DNA of 64,000 bases from Bacillus thuringiensis (GTDB lineage Bacteria > Bacillota > Bacilli > Bacillales > Bacillaceae_G), in assembly GCF_014932895.1 (NCBI RefSeq), contig NZ_JACYOF010000011.1:1-64000 (forward strand), in the 5' to 3' direction. Position 1 is the stretch's first letter; each line of letters starts with the position of its first letter. Below are positions 28,771 to 38,020 of the stretch, one piece after another. The notes under the pieces are model-generated. The model saw nothing but the letters and a program-made list of their open reading frames with translations. It did no database searches and was not told the origin of the DNA. Made by a program: the position numbers and the translations under genes.

Positions 28771-28800
28771 AAAAAAAGCTAGCCCGCGCTAGCTTTTTTT
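28771..28800 (+). terminator. Terminator after the carboxypeptidase gene
   Basis: AAAAAGCTAGC/GCTAGCTTTTT stem with T run. Confidence 0.85.
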
Positions 28801-28834
28801 ATTTTCTCCTCTCAATGTAAAACTTCGTTTGGTT

Positions 28835-28864
28835 GTCATATCTGAGTCCTTTTTCTCATACGTA
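28835..28864 (+). promoter_or_regulatory. Candidate sigma-E promoter of cwlJ-gerQ
   Basis: GTCATATC (28835-28842) and CATACGTA (28857-28864) are 14 bp apart, close to the Bacillus sigma-E pattern of an ATATT-like -35 and CATACAnT-like -10. It lies about 79 nt upstream of cwlJ, whose B. subtilis counterpart is mother-cell (sigma-E) expressed. Confidence 0.6.
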
Positions 28865-28942
28865 TGAACTAGTAATTGTTCCACACTTCATCTAGAAATA
28901 AACCTCTTTCCAAAAAGGATGCCAAAAGAGAGGTGACACATA

Positions 28943-29365
28943 ATGGGTGTTATTGCGCATACAGAAGAAGATGTAAAGTTATTGGCTAGGCTTATGCGTG
29001 CCGAAGCAGAAGGTGAAGGACCGCAAGGCATGCTTATGGTTGGAAACGTTGGTGTAAATCGTGTTCGGGGGAATTGTTTAGACTTTAAACAAGTTCGAAA
29101 TTTACGCCAAATGGTCTATCAAAATCCCGGTGGTTTTGAAGCAACGCAAAAAGGATATTTTTATCAACGAGCACGTGAGCAAGATATCGCTTTAGCAAGA
29201 CGGACGATTCAAGGGCAACGTTTTTGGCCTGCTAACTTTGCCTTGTGGTTCTTTAGACCTGAAGGTGCATGTCCGTCAACTTGGTATAACCAGCAAAATT
29301 CTGGTCGCTTTAAAAAGCACTGCTTCTTCCAACCATCTGCTGGAGACTGTCCAAGTGTATATTGA
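28943..29365 (+). CDS. cwlJ: Spore cortex-lytic enzyme CwlJ
   Basis: A 140-residue cell-wall hydrolase (SleB/CwlJ domain only, no signal peptide) that sits in the spore coat and degrades cortex in response to Ca-dipicolinate. The catalytic Glu lies in RLMRAEAEGEGPQGMLMVGNVGVNR (split: ARLMRAEAEGEG at about 16-27). GAGGTG precedes the ATG. The gerQ gene follows 27 nt later; GerQ is needed for CwlJ localisation. Confidence 0.96.
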   Translation: MGVIAHTEEDVKLLARLMRAEAEGEGPQGMLMVGNVGVNRVRGNCLDFKQVRNLRQMVYQNPGGFEATQKGYFYQRAREQDIALARRTIQGQRFWPANFALWFFRPEGACPSTWYNQQNSGRFKKHCFFQPSAGDCPSVY

Positions 29366-29392
29366 AGAATGAAAATGAGGAGGGATTTTTGA

Positions 29393-29824
29393 ATGGCACA
29401 GCAACAAAATCCATATTACGGAACAGGTTTTTATCAACCATCTGGAACTTATGTACAACCGCAACAAATGACCCCACAACAGCAGCAGCAAGCGATGCAA
29501 CAACAAACAGCTCAAGCCGCGCAAGCCCAATACGCAATTTCTCAAGGCATGTTACCTCTAGAACAATCGTATATCGAAAATATACTTCGTTTAAACAAAG
29601 GTAAACCAGCTACAATTGTAATGACTTATGAACGTGGTAGTTCGCTTGGTACACAATCTTATACAGGAATTATCGAGGCAGCTGGCCGTGATCATATCGT
29701 TATCAGTGAGCCAAAATCTGGAAAGCGTTATTTACTACTAATGATTTACTTAGATTATGTAGAATTCCCAGGAGAAATTACGTATTTACCTAGCCAACAA
29801 GCAACTTATGCTCCAAGACCATAA
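29393..29824 (+). CDS. gerQ: Spore coat protein GerQ
   Basis: A 143-residue coat protein needed for CwlJ function. Residues 1-52 are Gln/Pro/Tyr-rich (QQMTPQQQQQAMQQQTAQAAQ); 58-130 are the conserved domain. In B. subtilis GerQ is cross-linked by transglutaminase through N-terminal Lys residues; here no Lys occurs before about residue 69. GAGGAGGG precedes the ATG. Second gene of the cwlJ-gerQ unit. Confidence 0.95.
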   Translation: MAQQQNPYYGTGFYQPSGTYVQPQQMTPQQQQQAMQQQTAQAAQAQYAISQGMLPLEQSYIENILRLNKGKPATIVMTYERGSSLGTQSYTGIIEAAGRDHIVISEPKSGKRYLLLMIYLDYVEFPGEITYLPSQQATYAPRP

Positions 29825-29853
29825 AAAAGCTGGCATATGCCAGCTTTTGTTTT
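29824..29853. terminator. Terminator after gerQ
   Basis: AAAAGCTGGCATATGCCAGC stem (palindromic) followed by TTTTGTTTTTT; also serves the convergent ywdK. Confidence 0.85.
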
Positions 29854-30222
29854 TTATAACCCTTTTACAACTGCAGTTCCTACTAAAATCCACGCCACAA
29901 TAAATGCTACGCCACCAAGAGGAGTAATTGGGCCAAAGAATTTAATACCTGTTGTACTTAATGCATAAAGACTGCCTGAGAACATAATAATCCCGGCTAC
30001 CATAAGCCAACCCGCAGTGCTTAAAAGTGATGATTGAATCTTATCCATTAATAACGCAACTACGAATAAGCCACCTGCATGAAACATTTGATATGTAACG
30101 CCTGTCTTCCAAACCTCTAACATTTTGGCAGACACTTTATTTTCTAAACCATGTGCTCCGAAAGCACCTAACGCAACAGATAGTCCCGCTGCAATACAAC
30201 CTAGTAAAAAGAAAATTTTCAT
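29854..30222 (-). CDS. ywdK: DUF423 membrane protein (YwdK)
   Basis: A 122-residue protein with four membrane helices, typical DUF423: ALGAFGAHGLENKVSAKMLEVWKTGVTYQMFHAGGLF (in parts) and FFGPITPLGGVAFIVAW. Function unknown. GGGG precedes the ATG weakly. Last of a likely three-gene minus-strand set with the YwdI and K+ channel genes. Confidence 0.9.
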   Translation of the reverse strand: MKIFFLLGCIAAGLSVALGAFGAHGLENKVSAKMLEVWKTGVTYQMFHAGGLFVVALLMDKIQSSLLSTAGWLMVAGIIMFSGSLYALSTTGIKFFGPITPLGGVAFIVAWILVGTAVVKGL

Positions 30223-30286
30223 CTTAATTCCCCTTTTTTACCTTTATCATAAGCAATTTTTGCATGTAAGCCAAACGATTTTACTT

Positions 30287-30574
30287 TTAAAAATCAAATA
30301 AAGAATTACCGTTTGCATCATTTTCTTTTATATATACTTTTTCTCCAGAAACTGGCATAACTGGTTGAACTGTTGTCATAGGCTTAGATCCGATTATTTG
30401 TGTTTGAACTTGTGGTTCTCTATACGTATGTGACTCAACCTGTTCATCTAATAATAAATCACATAATGCACGCACAACTAATACATGCTCTTTTGATTGT
30501 TGTCCTTCACTACTTTTTGCCTTTGCAATTTCATTCGCCATTTTATTTAAAATCTTGTCGCTAGATATCTGCAT
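30287..30574 (-). CDS. ywdI: YwdI-family (DUF5327) protein
   Basis: A 95-residue hydrophilic protein: MQISSDKILNKMANEIAKAK, then EHVLVVRALCDLLLDEQ and a low-complexity C-terminal half ending NSLFDF. It resembles B. subtilis YwdI; function unknown. GAGGTGATAAGGA precedes the ATG, and it starts 6 nt after the K+ channel gene. Confidence 0.82.
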   Translation of the reverse strand: MQISSDKILNKMANEIAKAKSSEGQQSKEHVLVVRALCDLLLDEQVESHTYREPQVQTQIIGSKPMTTVQPVMPVSGEKVYIKENDANGNSLFDF

Positions 30575-30580
30575 TCCTTA

Positions 30581-31573
30581 TCACCTCATACTTTGTATTT
30601 CTTTTTCAAATTGTCCCAGCTTCTCTATGGAACCAAATACTATTATCATATCACGTTCTTGCAATTTTTCCTGCCCTGTTGGATTATGTATAATATTCCC
30701 ATCCCTTAAAATCGCTAATATTGTTACATCAAACTGATTCCTCACATCACTCTCTAATAACGATTTACCGACTAATATAGAATCCTTACCAACTAAAATT
30801 TCTTCAATGACAAATGACTGTTCTACTCCATACAATACTGTATCAATATAATGAACTGTTAGCGGATTCGCAATACCTTTTGCGATATGAATTCCTGCCA
30901 TACTAGATGGATTAATCACTTTATTTGCACCGGCGCGCCTTAATTTCTCTTCTGTTTCTGACTTTTCAGCTCTTGCTACAATTTTAATTGCATCGTTCAA
31001 TCCTCTTGCCGTTAATGTAATAAATACATTTTCAGCATCATTTGCTACAATAGCAACTAGACCAGCCGCCTTCGAAATCCCAGCGTTAAGTAATACTTGG
31101 TCTTCCGTTGCATCTCCATGTACATATAAAAGTTTTTCCTGCCCTAATATATTTTCATCTTTATCCACGACAACAAATGGAATTTTCTTTTCCTGTAATT
31201 CATGTACAACTTGAAGCCCAACTCTACCGCAACCACATACTATAATATGATTTTGTAACTGTGCTATTTGTTTATCCATCTTCTTCCTCCGTACTGCATG
31301 AAATAAATTCCCTTCAATAATCATCGCTGCCACTACCCCAATCGCATACGTAACAATACCAACGCCAACAGGAATAATAAGGAGCGCAAATACTTTTCCC
31401 GCCTGCGTTACAGGAATCGCATCTCCATATCCAACGGTTAATACAGTAATCATCGTCATCCAAAATGCTTGAAACAAACTAATCTCTTCAATTGTCATAA
31501 ATCCAAGTGTTCCTAGAATTACAACAAAAGTCATACATATAACTGCTATCCATAATTGCTTACGTGCATTCAT
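30581..31573 (-). CDS. Two-TM potassium channel with RCK domain
   Basis: A K+ channel with two membrane helices flanking the selectivity filter TVLTVGYGDAIPVT (about 42-55), then RCK_N with the nucleotide-binding GCGRVGLQV (about 113) and an RCK_C domain (about 245-325). It resembles MthK/YugO-type channels gated by a cytoplasmic ligand. Start is uncertain: ATG at 31573 and an in-frame TTG at 31585 both lack ideal RBS spacing (GAGAAAAGAG). Followed after 6 nt by ywdI. Confidence 0.9.
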   Translation of the reverse strand: MNARKQLWIAVICMTFVVILGTLGFMTIEEISLFQAFWMTMITVLTVGYGDAIPVTQAGKVFALLIIPVGVGIVTYAIGVVAAMIIEGNLFHAVRRKKMDKQIAQLQNHIIVCGCGRVGLQVVHELQEKKIPFVVVDKDENILGQEKLLYVHGDATEDQVLLNAGISKAAGLVAIVANDAENVFITLTARGLNDAIKIVARAEKSETEEKLRRAGANKVINPSSMAGIHIAKGIANPLTVHYIDTVLYGVEQSFVIEEILVGKDSILVGKSLLESDVRNQFDVTILAILRDGNIIHNPTGQEKLQERDMIIVFGSIEKLGQFEKEIQSMR

Positions 31574-31668
31574 AACGTGTTTCAACTCTTTTCTCTATCT
31601 ACAATCTTTGCCAGCGGAAATGAAATACGTATATACTAGAAACGGAATCTATGAAAGAGGTTGATATA

Positions 31669-32952
31669 ATGAAGACATTTCTTTCCGCCTTACAATGGGC
31701 ACTATTTATTTTAGCTGGAAGTCTTATTGTACCAATTAGTGTTGCAACTAGTTACGGCCTTGATGGTGCTGAAGCTATCGCATTTGTACAAAGAACATTA
31801 TTTGTTCTTGGCTTTGCTGGCCTATTGCAAGCTATATTTGGACATAAACTTCCTATTCAAGAAGGTCCTGCAGGCCTTTGGTGGGGGATTTTCTCCCTTT
31901 ATGCAAGTTTAGGTGTCGTATTATTTGGATCAAGCAATGAAACGCTTAAAGTCCTTCAATACGCCTTCCTATTAAGTGGTATCATTTGCATTATTCTTAG
32001 CGTTTTTGGACTTATCGATAAACTAGTTCGCTATTTTACACCGACAGTTATTGGAACATATTTATTTCTTCTTGTCGCACAACTTAGTGGCTCCTTCTTA
32101 AAAGGAATGTTTGGCCTTGACGGAAAACATACAGAAGTTCAAGCTGACGTATTTATTCTTTCACTTATTGTTATTTTACTATCCTTTTTCATCATGAAGC
32201 TACCTATTATTGGACAATATTCCGTCCTTTTCAGTATCGTCTGTGGCTGGATATTATTCGCATGCTTCGGATTATCTAATCCAGTAACACCTGTAACGGA
32301 CATAATCCGTCTTCCATCCCTATTTGTTTTTGGAATGCCTCGCGTGGAATGGAACATGGTAATTACAGTCGTTTTCGTTACACTCTTACTTCTAACAAAT
32401 ATGTTAGCAAGTATTCGTGTTGTACAAAAGGTTGTTTCTAAATACGAAGATGATGCAGCTCCAGATCGCTTCAAACAAGCTGGTATTATAACGGGAATCA
32501 ATCAATTGCTAGGCGGTTTATTTTCGGCTATTGGACCTGTTGCCATTTCTGGATCGGCAGGTTTTATTGCTACGACTAATATTTATAAACGACTCCCATT
32601 TATATTAGGATCAACCCTTATTATCGCCGTTAGTATATTCCCAAAGATCACTTCATTCTTTGCAGCAATTCCAGTTGCAGTCGGGTATGCTGCCATTTAT
32701 CCTGTATTTGCAAGTATGATCGGTCTCGCTTTCCGTGAATACGATACTGTACAAAATAAAGAGCGATTATTTAAAGTAGCTGGTCTTTCCATTTTCACAG
32801 GAATTGGAGTTATGTTCGTTCCAGCAGGAGCATTTTCTACACTCCCACCATTTCTAGCATCATTTTTAAGTAACGGTCTCGTTCTTGGATCTGTAATGAC
32901 TATCTTACTGGAAATACTATTTTCTCGTTCTAAAGAAAAACAACTATCGTAA
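31669..32952 (+). CDS. ywdJ: Purine/pyrimidine permease (YwdJ, NCS2 family)
   Basis: A 427-residue polytopic protein of the nucleobase-cation-symporter-2 family. It has about 12-14 helices and family stretches such as QEGPAGLWWGIFSLYASLG and NQLLGGLFSAIGPVAISGSAGFI. Substrate is a nucleobase, not resolvable further. ATG at 31669 follows GAGG by 8 nt. It is divergent from the K+ channel. No purine riboswitch is visible upstream. Confidence 0.87.
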   Translation: MKTFLSALQWALFILAGSLIVPISVATSYGLDGAEAIAFVQRTLFVLGFAGLLQAIFGHKLPIQEGPAGLWWGIFSLYASLGVVLFGSSNETLKVLQYAFLLSGIICIILSVFGLIDKLVRYFTPTVIGTYLFLLVAQLSGSFLKGMFGLDGKHTEVQADVFILSLIVILLSFFIMKLPIIGQYSVLFSIVCGWILFACFGLSNPVTPVTDIIRLPSLFVFGMPRVEWNMVITVVFVTLLLLTNMLASIRVVQKVVSKYEDDAAPDRFKQAGIITGINQLLGGLFSAIGPVAISGSAGFIATTNIYKRLPFILGSTLIIAVSIFPKITSFFAAIPVAVGYAAIYPVFASMIGLAFREYDTVQNKERLFKVAGLSIFTGIGVMFVPAGAFSTLPPFLASFLSNGLVLGSVMTILLEILFSRSKEKQLS

Positions 32953-32997
32953 ATTGGAAAACTTCCATTATTGCACTCTACCTTTAGAGTTGTTACG

Positions 32998-33080
32998 ATA
33001 AAATAAAGCTTTAATCATTGGGGTATCCATCCCCAATGATTATTAACCGATATTATGGATAACACGCCCATAATAATAAA
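32998..33080 (-). repeat. bcr1-like repeat, copy 1 (short, diverged), with TTTAT target duplication
   Basis: Minus-strand element 33075-33003 flanked by TTTAT on both sides (33076-33080 and 32998-33002). It has a 5' stem TATTATGG/CCATAATA and a 3' stem around ATCATTGGGGATGGATACC matching the 3' module of the copies near metA/metY. The middle part is absent. Confidence 0.65.
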
Positions 33081-33172
33081 TCTATTTTCAAAGAGGTTCG
33101 ATGTCTTACCATTATTCCTTAACATCTTCATGAACATGTATTTCTATTTAAATAAAGAAGGGAATTTTCAAT

Positions 33173-33994
33173 ATGACTTATAAAATGATTGTTTTAGATT
33201 TAGATGATACTTTATTACGTGATGACCATACGATTTCACCTCGTACGAAAGAAGCTTTAATGACTGCGCAAGAACAAGGAGTAAAAGTTGTGCTTGCTTC
33301 TGGACGTCCAACATTTGGTATGCGCAATGTAGCAAAAGAACTTCGTTTAGAAGAATACGGCAGTTTCATTCTGTCTTTTAACGGTGCAAAAATTATTAAC
33401 TGTAAAACAAATGAAGAGATCTTTAGTAGTACACTATCTCCTGAAATCGTTCACAATCTATTTGAAATTAGTAAAACTGAAAATGTATGGATTCATACTT
33501 ATATTAGTGATGATATCGTAACCGAAGAAAATAATCCTTATACTGAAATTGAGGGCGAAATTACTGGTATGCCAATTGTTGTAGTAGATGATTTTAAAGC
33601 TGCTGTTAAAGAGCCTGTAGTAAAAGTATTAATGAATAAAGAAGCTGAACGCCTTGTTGAAGTAGAAAAGAAACTACAAAAACAGCTAGAAGGTCAATTA
33701 AGCGTTATGCGCTCTAAACCATTCTTCTTAGAATTTACTGAAGCTGGTGTTACAAAAGGAACAAGCCTAAATCAACTAATCCAAAAACTTGGTATTAAAC
33801 GTGAAGAAGTTATCGCAATGGGCGATAGCTATAACGACCAAGCGATGATTGAATTTGCTGGCCTTGGTGTTGCAATGGGCAATGCACCAGATGATATTAA
33901 AGAAATTGCAAACTATGTTACAGATACAAATATGAACGATGGCGTTGCAAAAGTTGTAGAGAAATTTGTACTAAAAAGCGAAGCGCTTGTATAA
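33173..33994 (+). CDS. Cof-type HAD phosphatase
   Basis: A 273-residue Cof/YidA-type haloacid dehalogenase phosphatase with the C2B cap. Motif I DLDDTLLRDD (8-17; nucleophile Asp8), motif II SGRPTFGMR region, motif III Lys near 193 (TKGTSLNQL), motif IV GDSYNDQAMI (about 220). Substrates are typically sugar phosphates, FMN or PLP; not resolvable here. Monocistronic with a strong terminator. Confidence 0.92.
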   Translation: MTYKMIVLDLDDTLLRDDHTISPRTKEALMTAQEQGVKVVLASGRPTFGMRNVAKELRLEEYGSFILSFNGAKIINCKTNEEIFSSTLSPEIVHNLFEISKTENVWIHTYISDDIVTEENNPYTEIEGEITGMPIVVVDDFKAAVKEPVVKVLMNKEAERLVEVEKKLQKQLEGQLSVMRSKPFFLEFTEAGVTKGTSLNQLIQKLGIKREEVIAMGDSYNDQAMIEFAGLGVAMGNAPDDIKEIANYVTDTNMNDGVAKVVEKFVLKSEALV

Positions 33995-34007
33995 TATTTT
34001 CATTCAT

Positions 34008-34043
34008 AAAACCTATTTGAAGTCAAACACTTCAAATAGGTTT
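34008..34043 (+). terminator. Terminator after the Cof gene
   Basis: AAACCTATTTGAAGT/ACTTCAAATAGGTTT, a 15-bp stem ending in T's. Confidence 0.9.
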
Positions 34044-34203
34044 TTGTTTAAATTGCCATGCTTTTGTGACCATATTTTGAACTTTGCACTATTCTCGTAG
34101 TGTAAACTTTCTTTTTGTATATAATGGAACAAAATAGACTATTTCATTTTGAAAAAGAATACAAATTTACTATATACAAGCATACGTTAAAGGAGGCTAT
34201 TTC

Positions 34204-34494
34204 ATGTTATCTACACCAATCGGACGATTAAGAGCAATCGGCTTAATTGAGGGGATTTCTTTCCTAATACTATTATTTGTAGCAATGCCGTTAAAATATT
34301 TCGCGGGGTTTGCAACAGCTGTTAAAATTACAGGTATGGCTCATGGTGTTTTATTTATACTATTCATCTTCGCGGTAATTCAAGTAACAATCGTACACCG
34401 TAAATCAATTTTATGGTCACTTGGCGCACTTGTTGCATCCGTTATCCCATTTGGTACTTTTGTACTCGACGCAAAACTAAAGAACGAGCAATAA
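34204..34494 (+). CDS. DUF3817 membrane protein
   Basis: A 96-residue protein with three membrane helices and the DUF3817 pattern RLRAIGLIEGISFLILLF...GMAHGVLFILF. Function unknown. AAAGGAGG lies 9 nt before the ATG. Single gene. Confidence 0.88.
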   Translation: MLSTPIGRLRAIGLIEGISFLILLFVAMPLKYFAGFATAVKITGMAHGVLFILFIFAVIQVTIVHRKSILWSLGALVASVIPFGTFVLDAKLKNEQ

Positions 34495-34499
34495 TAAAG

Positions 34500-34528
34500 A
34501 GGTAGTTAACAATGGTTAACTACCTTTT
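34500..34528. terminator. Bidirectional terminator
   Basis: AGGTAGTTAAC/GTTAACTACCT stem between convergent DUF3817 and ung. Confidence 0.8.
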
Positions 34529-34532
34529 CTAT

Positions 34533-35210
34533 TTACAAATTTGGAATTTCCCAATCAATTTCCCTTTCACCTATATTAGCTAAAATCGTATTTACTTTAG
34601 AGTATGGCTTACTACCAAAGAAACCACGTCTTGCTGATAATGGACTTGGGTGTACGGACTCAATAATATGATGATTCGTATTCGTAATTAACTTTTTCTT
34701 CGCCTGTGCGTGACGTCCCCACAATATGAAAATAACTGGCTTTTCACGTTCATTTAATAGCTCAATGACACGATCCGTAAAATGCTCCCATCCCTTTCCT
34801 TTATGAGAATTGGCTTCACCTTGTCGAACTGTTAAGACTGTATTTAATAACAATACTCCTTGCTCTGCCCATTTTACTAAATAACCGTTATTCGGAATTT
34901 CATAACCATATTCATCTCGAAGTTCTTTATACATATTTAACAACGATGGCGGCGTTTTGACACCCGGTTGCACAGAAAAGCTTAAGCCATGCGCTTGATT
35001 CGGTCCATGATACGGATCTTGTCCTAAAATAACAACCTTTGTATTTTCATAACTTGTATACTCTAGAGCATTAAATATATCTTCTTTCTTTGGATAAATC
35101 ACATGCGTCTCATACTCTTCTTTTAAAAAAACAGCTAATGATTGATAATATTCTTTCTCAAATTCTGGTGCCAATAACGGTCCCCAATCATTCTTTAAAA
35201 CATTTTCCAT
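34533..35210 (-). CDS. ung: Uracil-DNA glycosylase
   Basis: Removes uracil from DNA at the start of base excision repair. The 225-residue family-1 enzyme has the water-activating motif [18 protein letters not shown] (about 62-79), and the C-terminal DNA-intercalation motif [19 protein letters not shown]. subtilis ung (ywdG) lies in the same neighbourhood. It starts 20 nt after the ABC permease gene, so it may be co-transcribed with that set. Confidence 0.97.
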   Translation of the reverse strand: MENVLKNDWGPLLAPEFEKEYYQSLAVFLKEEYETHVIYPKKEDIFNALEYTSYENTKVVILGQDPYHGPNQAHGLSFSVQPGVKTPPSLLNMYKELRDEYGYEIPNNGYLVKWAEQGVLLLNTVLTVRQGEANSHKGKGWEHFTDRVIELLNEREKPVIFILWGRHAQAKKKLITNTNHHIIESVHPSPLSARRGFFGSKPYSKVNTILANIGEREIDWEIPNL

Positions 35211-35229
35211 GCCTTCACTTCCTGTCCAA

Positions 35230-36222
35230 TTAATTCACCATATCCTGCTTTGTAAATACTACAAATGAAATGATAAGAGAAACAACTGCCCAAATCGTTA
35301 AATTCATTAAAGAAAATCCCATTGATAAACCTTGTAATGCAGGTAATTTTCCTGATAAATAATCCGTTAACGATAAGTTCACACTAAAAATATATTTCGC
35401 ACCTTCCCAAGATGTTGCGAATGAACTTAAAATGCCACCTGCAATTAACGCGGCTAACATTACGCCCATACCAGCTGGTGTATTACGAATTAAAACAGAA
35501 ACCATAAATGATATAGTTCCAACAACAATAGCAACAAACCAAGCTAATCCGTACGCCATTAAGATGTATTGCCACTGCGGAATAAGATGTACAAAATTCG
35601 TATTTAACGTTTCCTTATCAATGACGAATCCTGTCAACACAGGTAAATTCCATCCCGAGTACCCAAATACAAGCCCCGATAATACGTAAGCAAATACACC
35701 AACAAGGAGTAATATGAGAGAAATAAAAAATAACATCGTCACATATTTACTGAGAAGTATTTTCCATCGTCTTATCGGCCTTGTCAGCAACATTTTCATC
35801 GTCCCATCACTTCTCTCACCCGAAACAATGTCAATGGCGACAATCATTACAAGAAGCGGGATAAACAATGTAATTCCTTGTTCAATAAATGCCCTTACAA
35901 ATGTCGGCGCTCCTGGTGCCATCGGGTTAATATCATGATCTAAATAATATTGTTGCTGTTCTACCCGTACTTTGAGCCAATCACGCCATTCTTCTGGCAA
36001 CCTAGAGTTGTTCAAACGGTTTTGAGAATCAACAATTTGCTGCTGCAATGATACTTTCCAATCAGTCGTACCCAGCCTTTTTTGTGTTGTTTCTATTTCA
36101 CGATACTGCGCATACACAAAAAGTGGAATCAAGATTGCTAAAATAAGCATGACAACAAAAATACGTTTCTTACGATAAATTTTTTCCGATTCATTTACAA
36201 CTAGATTCGCAAATTCACGCAT
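35230..36222 (-). CDS. ABC-2 type transporter permease
   Basis: A 330-residue membrane subunit. A cytoplasmic start with one helix ([19 protein letters not shown]) is followed by a large extracytoplasmic loop (about 50-110) and five helices, with [28 protein letters not shown] typical of ABC2_membrane exporters. ATG at 36222 overlaps the 3' end of the ATPase gene by 8 bp. Cargo unknown; BcrAB-like antibiotic export is one option. Confidence 0.9.
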   Translation of the reverse strand: MREFANLVVNESEKIYRKKRIFVVMLILAILIPLFVYAQYREIETTQKRLGTTDWKVSLQQQIVDSQNRLNNSRLPEEWRDWLKVRVEQQQYYLDHDINPMAPGAPTFVRAFIEQGITLFIPLLVMIVAIDIVSGERSDGTMKMLLTRPIRRWKILLSKYVTMLFFISLILLLVGVFAYVLSGLVFGYSGWNLPVLTGFVIDKETLNTNFVHLIPQWQYILMAYGLAWFVAIVVGTISFMVSVLIRNTPAGMGVMLAALIAGGILSSFATSWEGAKYIFSVNLSLTDYLSGKLPALQGLSMGFSLMNLTIWAVVSLIISFVVFTKQDMVN

Positions 36223-37132
36223 GTTGCTCACTCCTTGTGAGTTCAATAAATAAATCCTCTAGCGTAAACACAAGTTCCTTAACGCTATGCACATCTACCC
36301 TATTTTCTACAAAGTGTTTATTCCAACTACTTATAGATGCAATATCCATGCGACATAGCAACCGTTCACCTTCTATACTCACTTCTCTTACTTCCTCAGC
36401 ATGATCTAACATATCTTTCGCTTTGGAAATTGGTGTAACAATCCACTCCACACGATCACTCGCCGTTTTAATCAATTCTTCAATCGGTGCAACGGTTATC
36501 ATTTTTCCTTTATGAATAATAGCAACGCGGTCGCATATCATTTGCACTTCACTTAGTAGGTGACTCGAAATAAACACACTCATATTTTCTTCTTTTACAA
36601 GCTTATGTATAAATTCCCTAAGTTCACGAATCCCAGCTGGATCTAAACCATTTGTTGGCTCATCTAATATGAGTAATTTAGGATTCCCAAGAAGTGCTTG
36701 CGCAATTCCGAGGCGCTGCTTCATACCGAGTGAGTACGTTTTTACCTTATCGTGAATTCTTTCATCTAAATGAACCATCTTTGAAATTTCAATAATACGT
36801 TCATCTGATATGCCACCAAGCATACGAGCGAATTGTTTTAAATTTTCCCACCCCGTTAAATATGTATACAGCTCCGGGTTTTCAACGATACTTCCAATTT
36901 GACGCATCGCTTCTCTGAAATTTTCCTTAATCGAATAATCACCGATAGAAATGGTACCCTCTGTCGCTTTAATCAACCCGACTAACATTCGAATCGTTGT
37001 CGTTTTCCCGGCCCCGTTTGGTCCTAAAAAGCCAAACACTTCTCCTTGCTTCACATCAAACGAAATATTCTCTACAAGCGTCTTCTTTCCAATTACCTTC
37101 TTCACGTCTCGTACGGAAAGTATCGTCGTCAT
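36215..37132 (-). CDS. ABC exporter ATP-binding protein (BcrA type)
   Basis: A 305-residue ATPase: Walker A GPNGAGKTTTIRM (about 38-50), signature YSLGMKQRLGIAQALL, Walker B LLILDEPTNGLDPAG and H-loop SSHLLSE. The C-terminal 80 residues are the DUF4162-like tail of bacitracin/lantibiotic-type exporters. AGGAGGGG precedes the ATG, which overlaps the lipase stop (ATGA), so lipase, ATPase and permease form one operon. Confidence 0.94.
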   Translation of the reverse strand: MTTILSVRDVKKVIGKKTLVENISFDVKQGEVFGFLGPNGAGKTTTIRMLVGLIKATEGTISIGDYSIKENFREAMRQIGSIVENPELYTYLTGWENLKQFARMLGGISDERIIEISKMVHLDERIHDKVKTYSLGMKQRLGIAQALLGNPKLLILDEPTNGLDPAGIRELREFIHKLVKEENMSVFISSHLLSEVQMICDRVAIIHKGKMITVAPIEELIKTASDRVEWIVTPISKAKDMLDHAEEVREVSIEGERLLCRMDIASISSWNKHFVENRVDVHSVKELVFTLEDLFIELTRSEQHA

Positions 37133-37938
37133 TTTACCCCTCCTTGTTCTAGTTTTAATTTACTTGCAACATTTTGAACTAATCTTTCTGCCATATATGT
37201 ATACCCTACTTCATTCGGATGGAAATGATCAGAGTATAGTAAATCTTTTCCACGGTTTTGGAATAAATCAAATGTCGGTGTAATATACACATTTTTATCG
37301 TTTAGCGCTAATTTCTCTAAAGATGCATTCCAATCTACAACAATGTTTGAAGACCCTTTTAAATCTTCTACGTCTTCAAAAGGATTGTATAAACCGAGCC
37401 AAAAAATAGGGCTATCCGTATTTAATTTACGAATTTCTTCTATAATTTTCTTCGCTTCATTTTGAAATGTTTCCGTATCAGGGCGATACGTCTCTAAATC
37501 TATTTTCCCAAGCGATTCCCAACCTGGAAATAAATCATTCCCTCCAATCGTTAAAACGATTATATCTGCTTGCTTAATTGAATATTGAGCACCGCTACTT
37601 TCAATTTGTTTTAATAAGTCGGGCATTTTCGCACCACTCACTGCTAAGTTTGTTAATGCAACCTTTTGCTTATAATCTTTTTGTAAATCTTCTTTCATTC
37701 GTCCAATGTAGCCAATTCCTTCTTTATCACCAACGCCACGCGTTAACGAATCACCTAAACTAACGACTTGTAACGTTCCCGTTTTCTTTTTCTCTTTTGC
37801 TACTACATCCGTTTTCTTAATTAAACTTGAAGCTTTCGGATTTAATACATCATTTACACCTGAAACAAAGCCATATGCAAATAAACAAAAAGATGCAATT
37901 GTAATGAGTAGAATTACTTTTACCACTTTTGATCTCAT
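37129..37938 (-). CDS. Secreted or membrane-anchored SGNH/GDSL hydrolase
   Basis: A 269-residue lipase/esterase-fold protein. The N-terminus MRSKVVKVILLITIASFCLF is a signal or anchor. Block I VVSLGDSLTRGVGD carries the nucleophile Ser, then GGNDLF, and block V SDHFHPNEVGY with Asp/His. It resembles B. subtilis YpmR-type lipases. ATG at 37938 follows AAGGGG by 7 nt. Being the first gene of an ABC exporter operon suggests envelope stress or lipid-linked function (inference). Confidence 0.9.
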   Translation of the reverse strand: MRSKVVKVILLITIASFCLFAYGFVSGVNDVLNPKASSLIKKTDVVAKEKKKTGTLQVVSLGDSLTRGVGDKEGIGYIGRMKEDLQKDYKQKVALTNLAVSGAKMPDLLKQIESSGAQYSIKQADIIVLTIGGNDLFPGWESLGKIDLETYRPDTETFQNEAKKIIEEIRKLNTDSPIFWLGLYNPFEDVEDLKGSSNIVVDWNASLEKLALNDKNVYITPTFDLFQNRGKDLLYSDHFHPNEVGYTYMAERLVQNVASKLKLEQGGVK

Positions 37939-38020
37939 ATCAAAACCCCTTTTAGCCCTCATAGATTGTCCATAATTATACCAAACGAAATTTTGAAAAG
38001 CGATTTTCACACCTTCTCAA

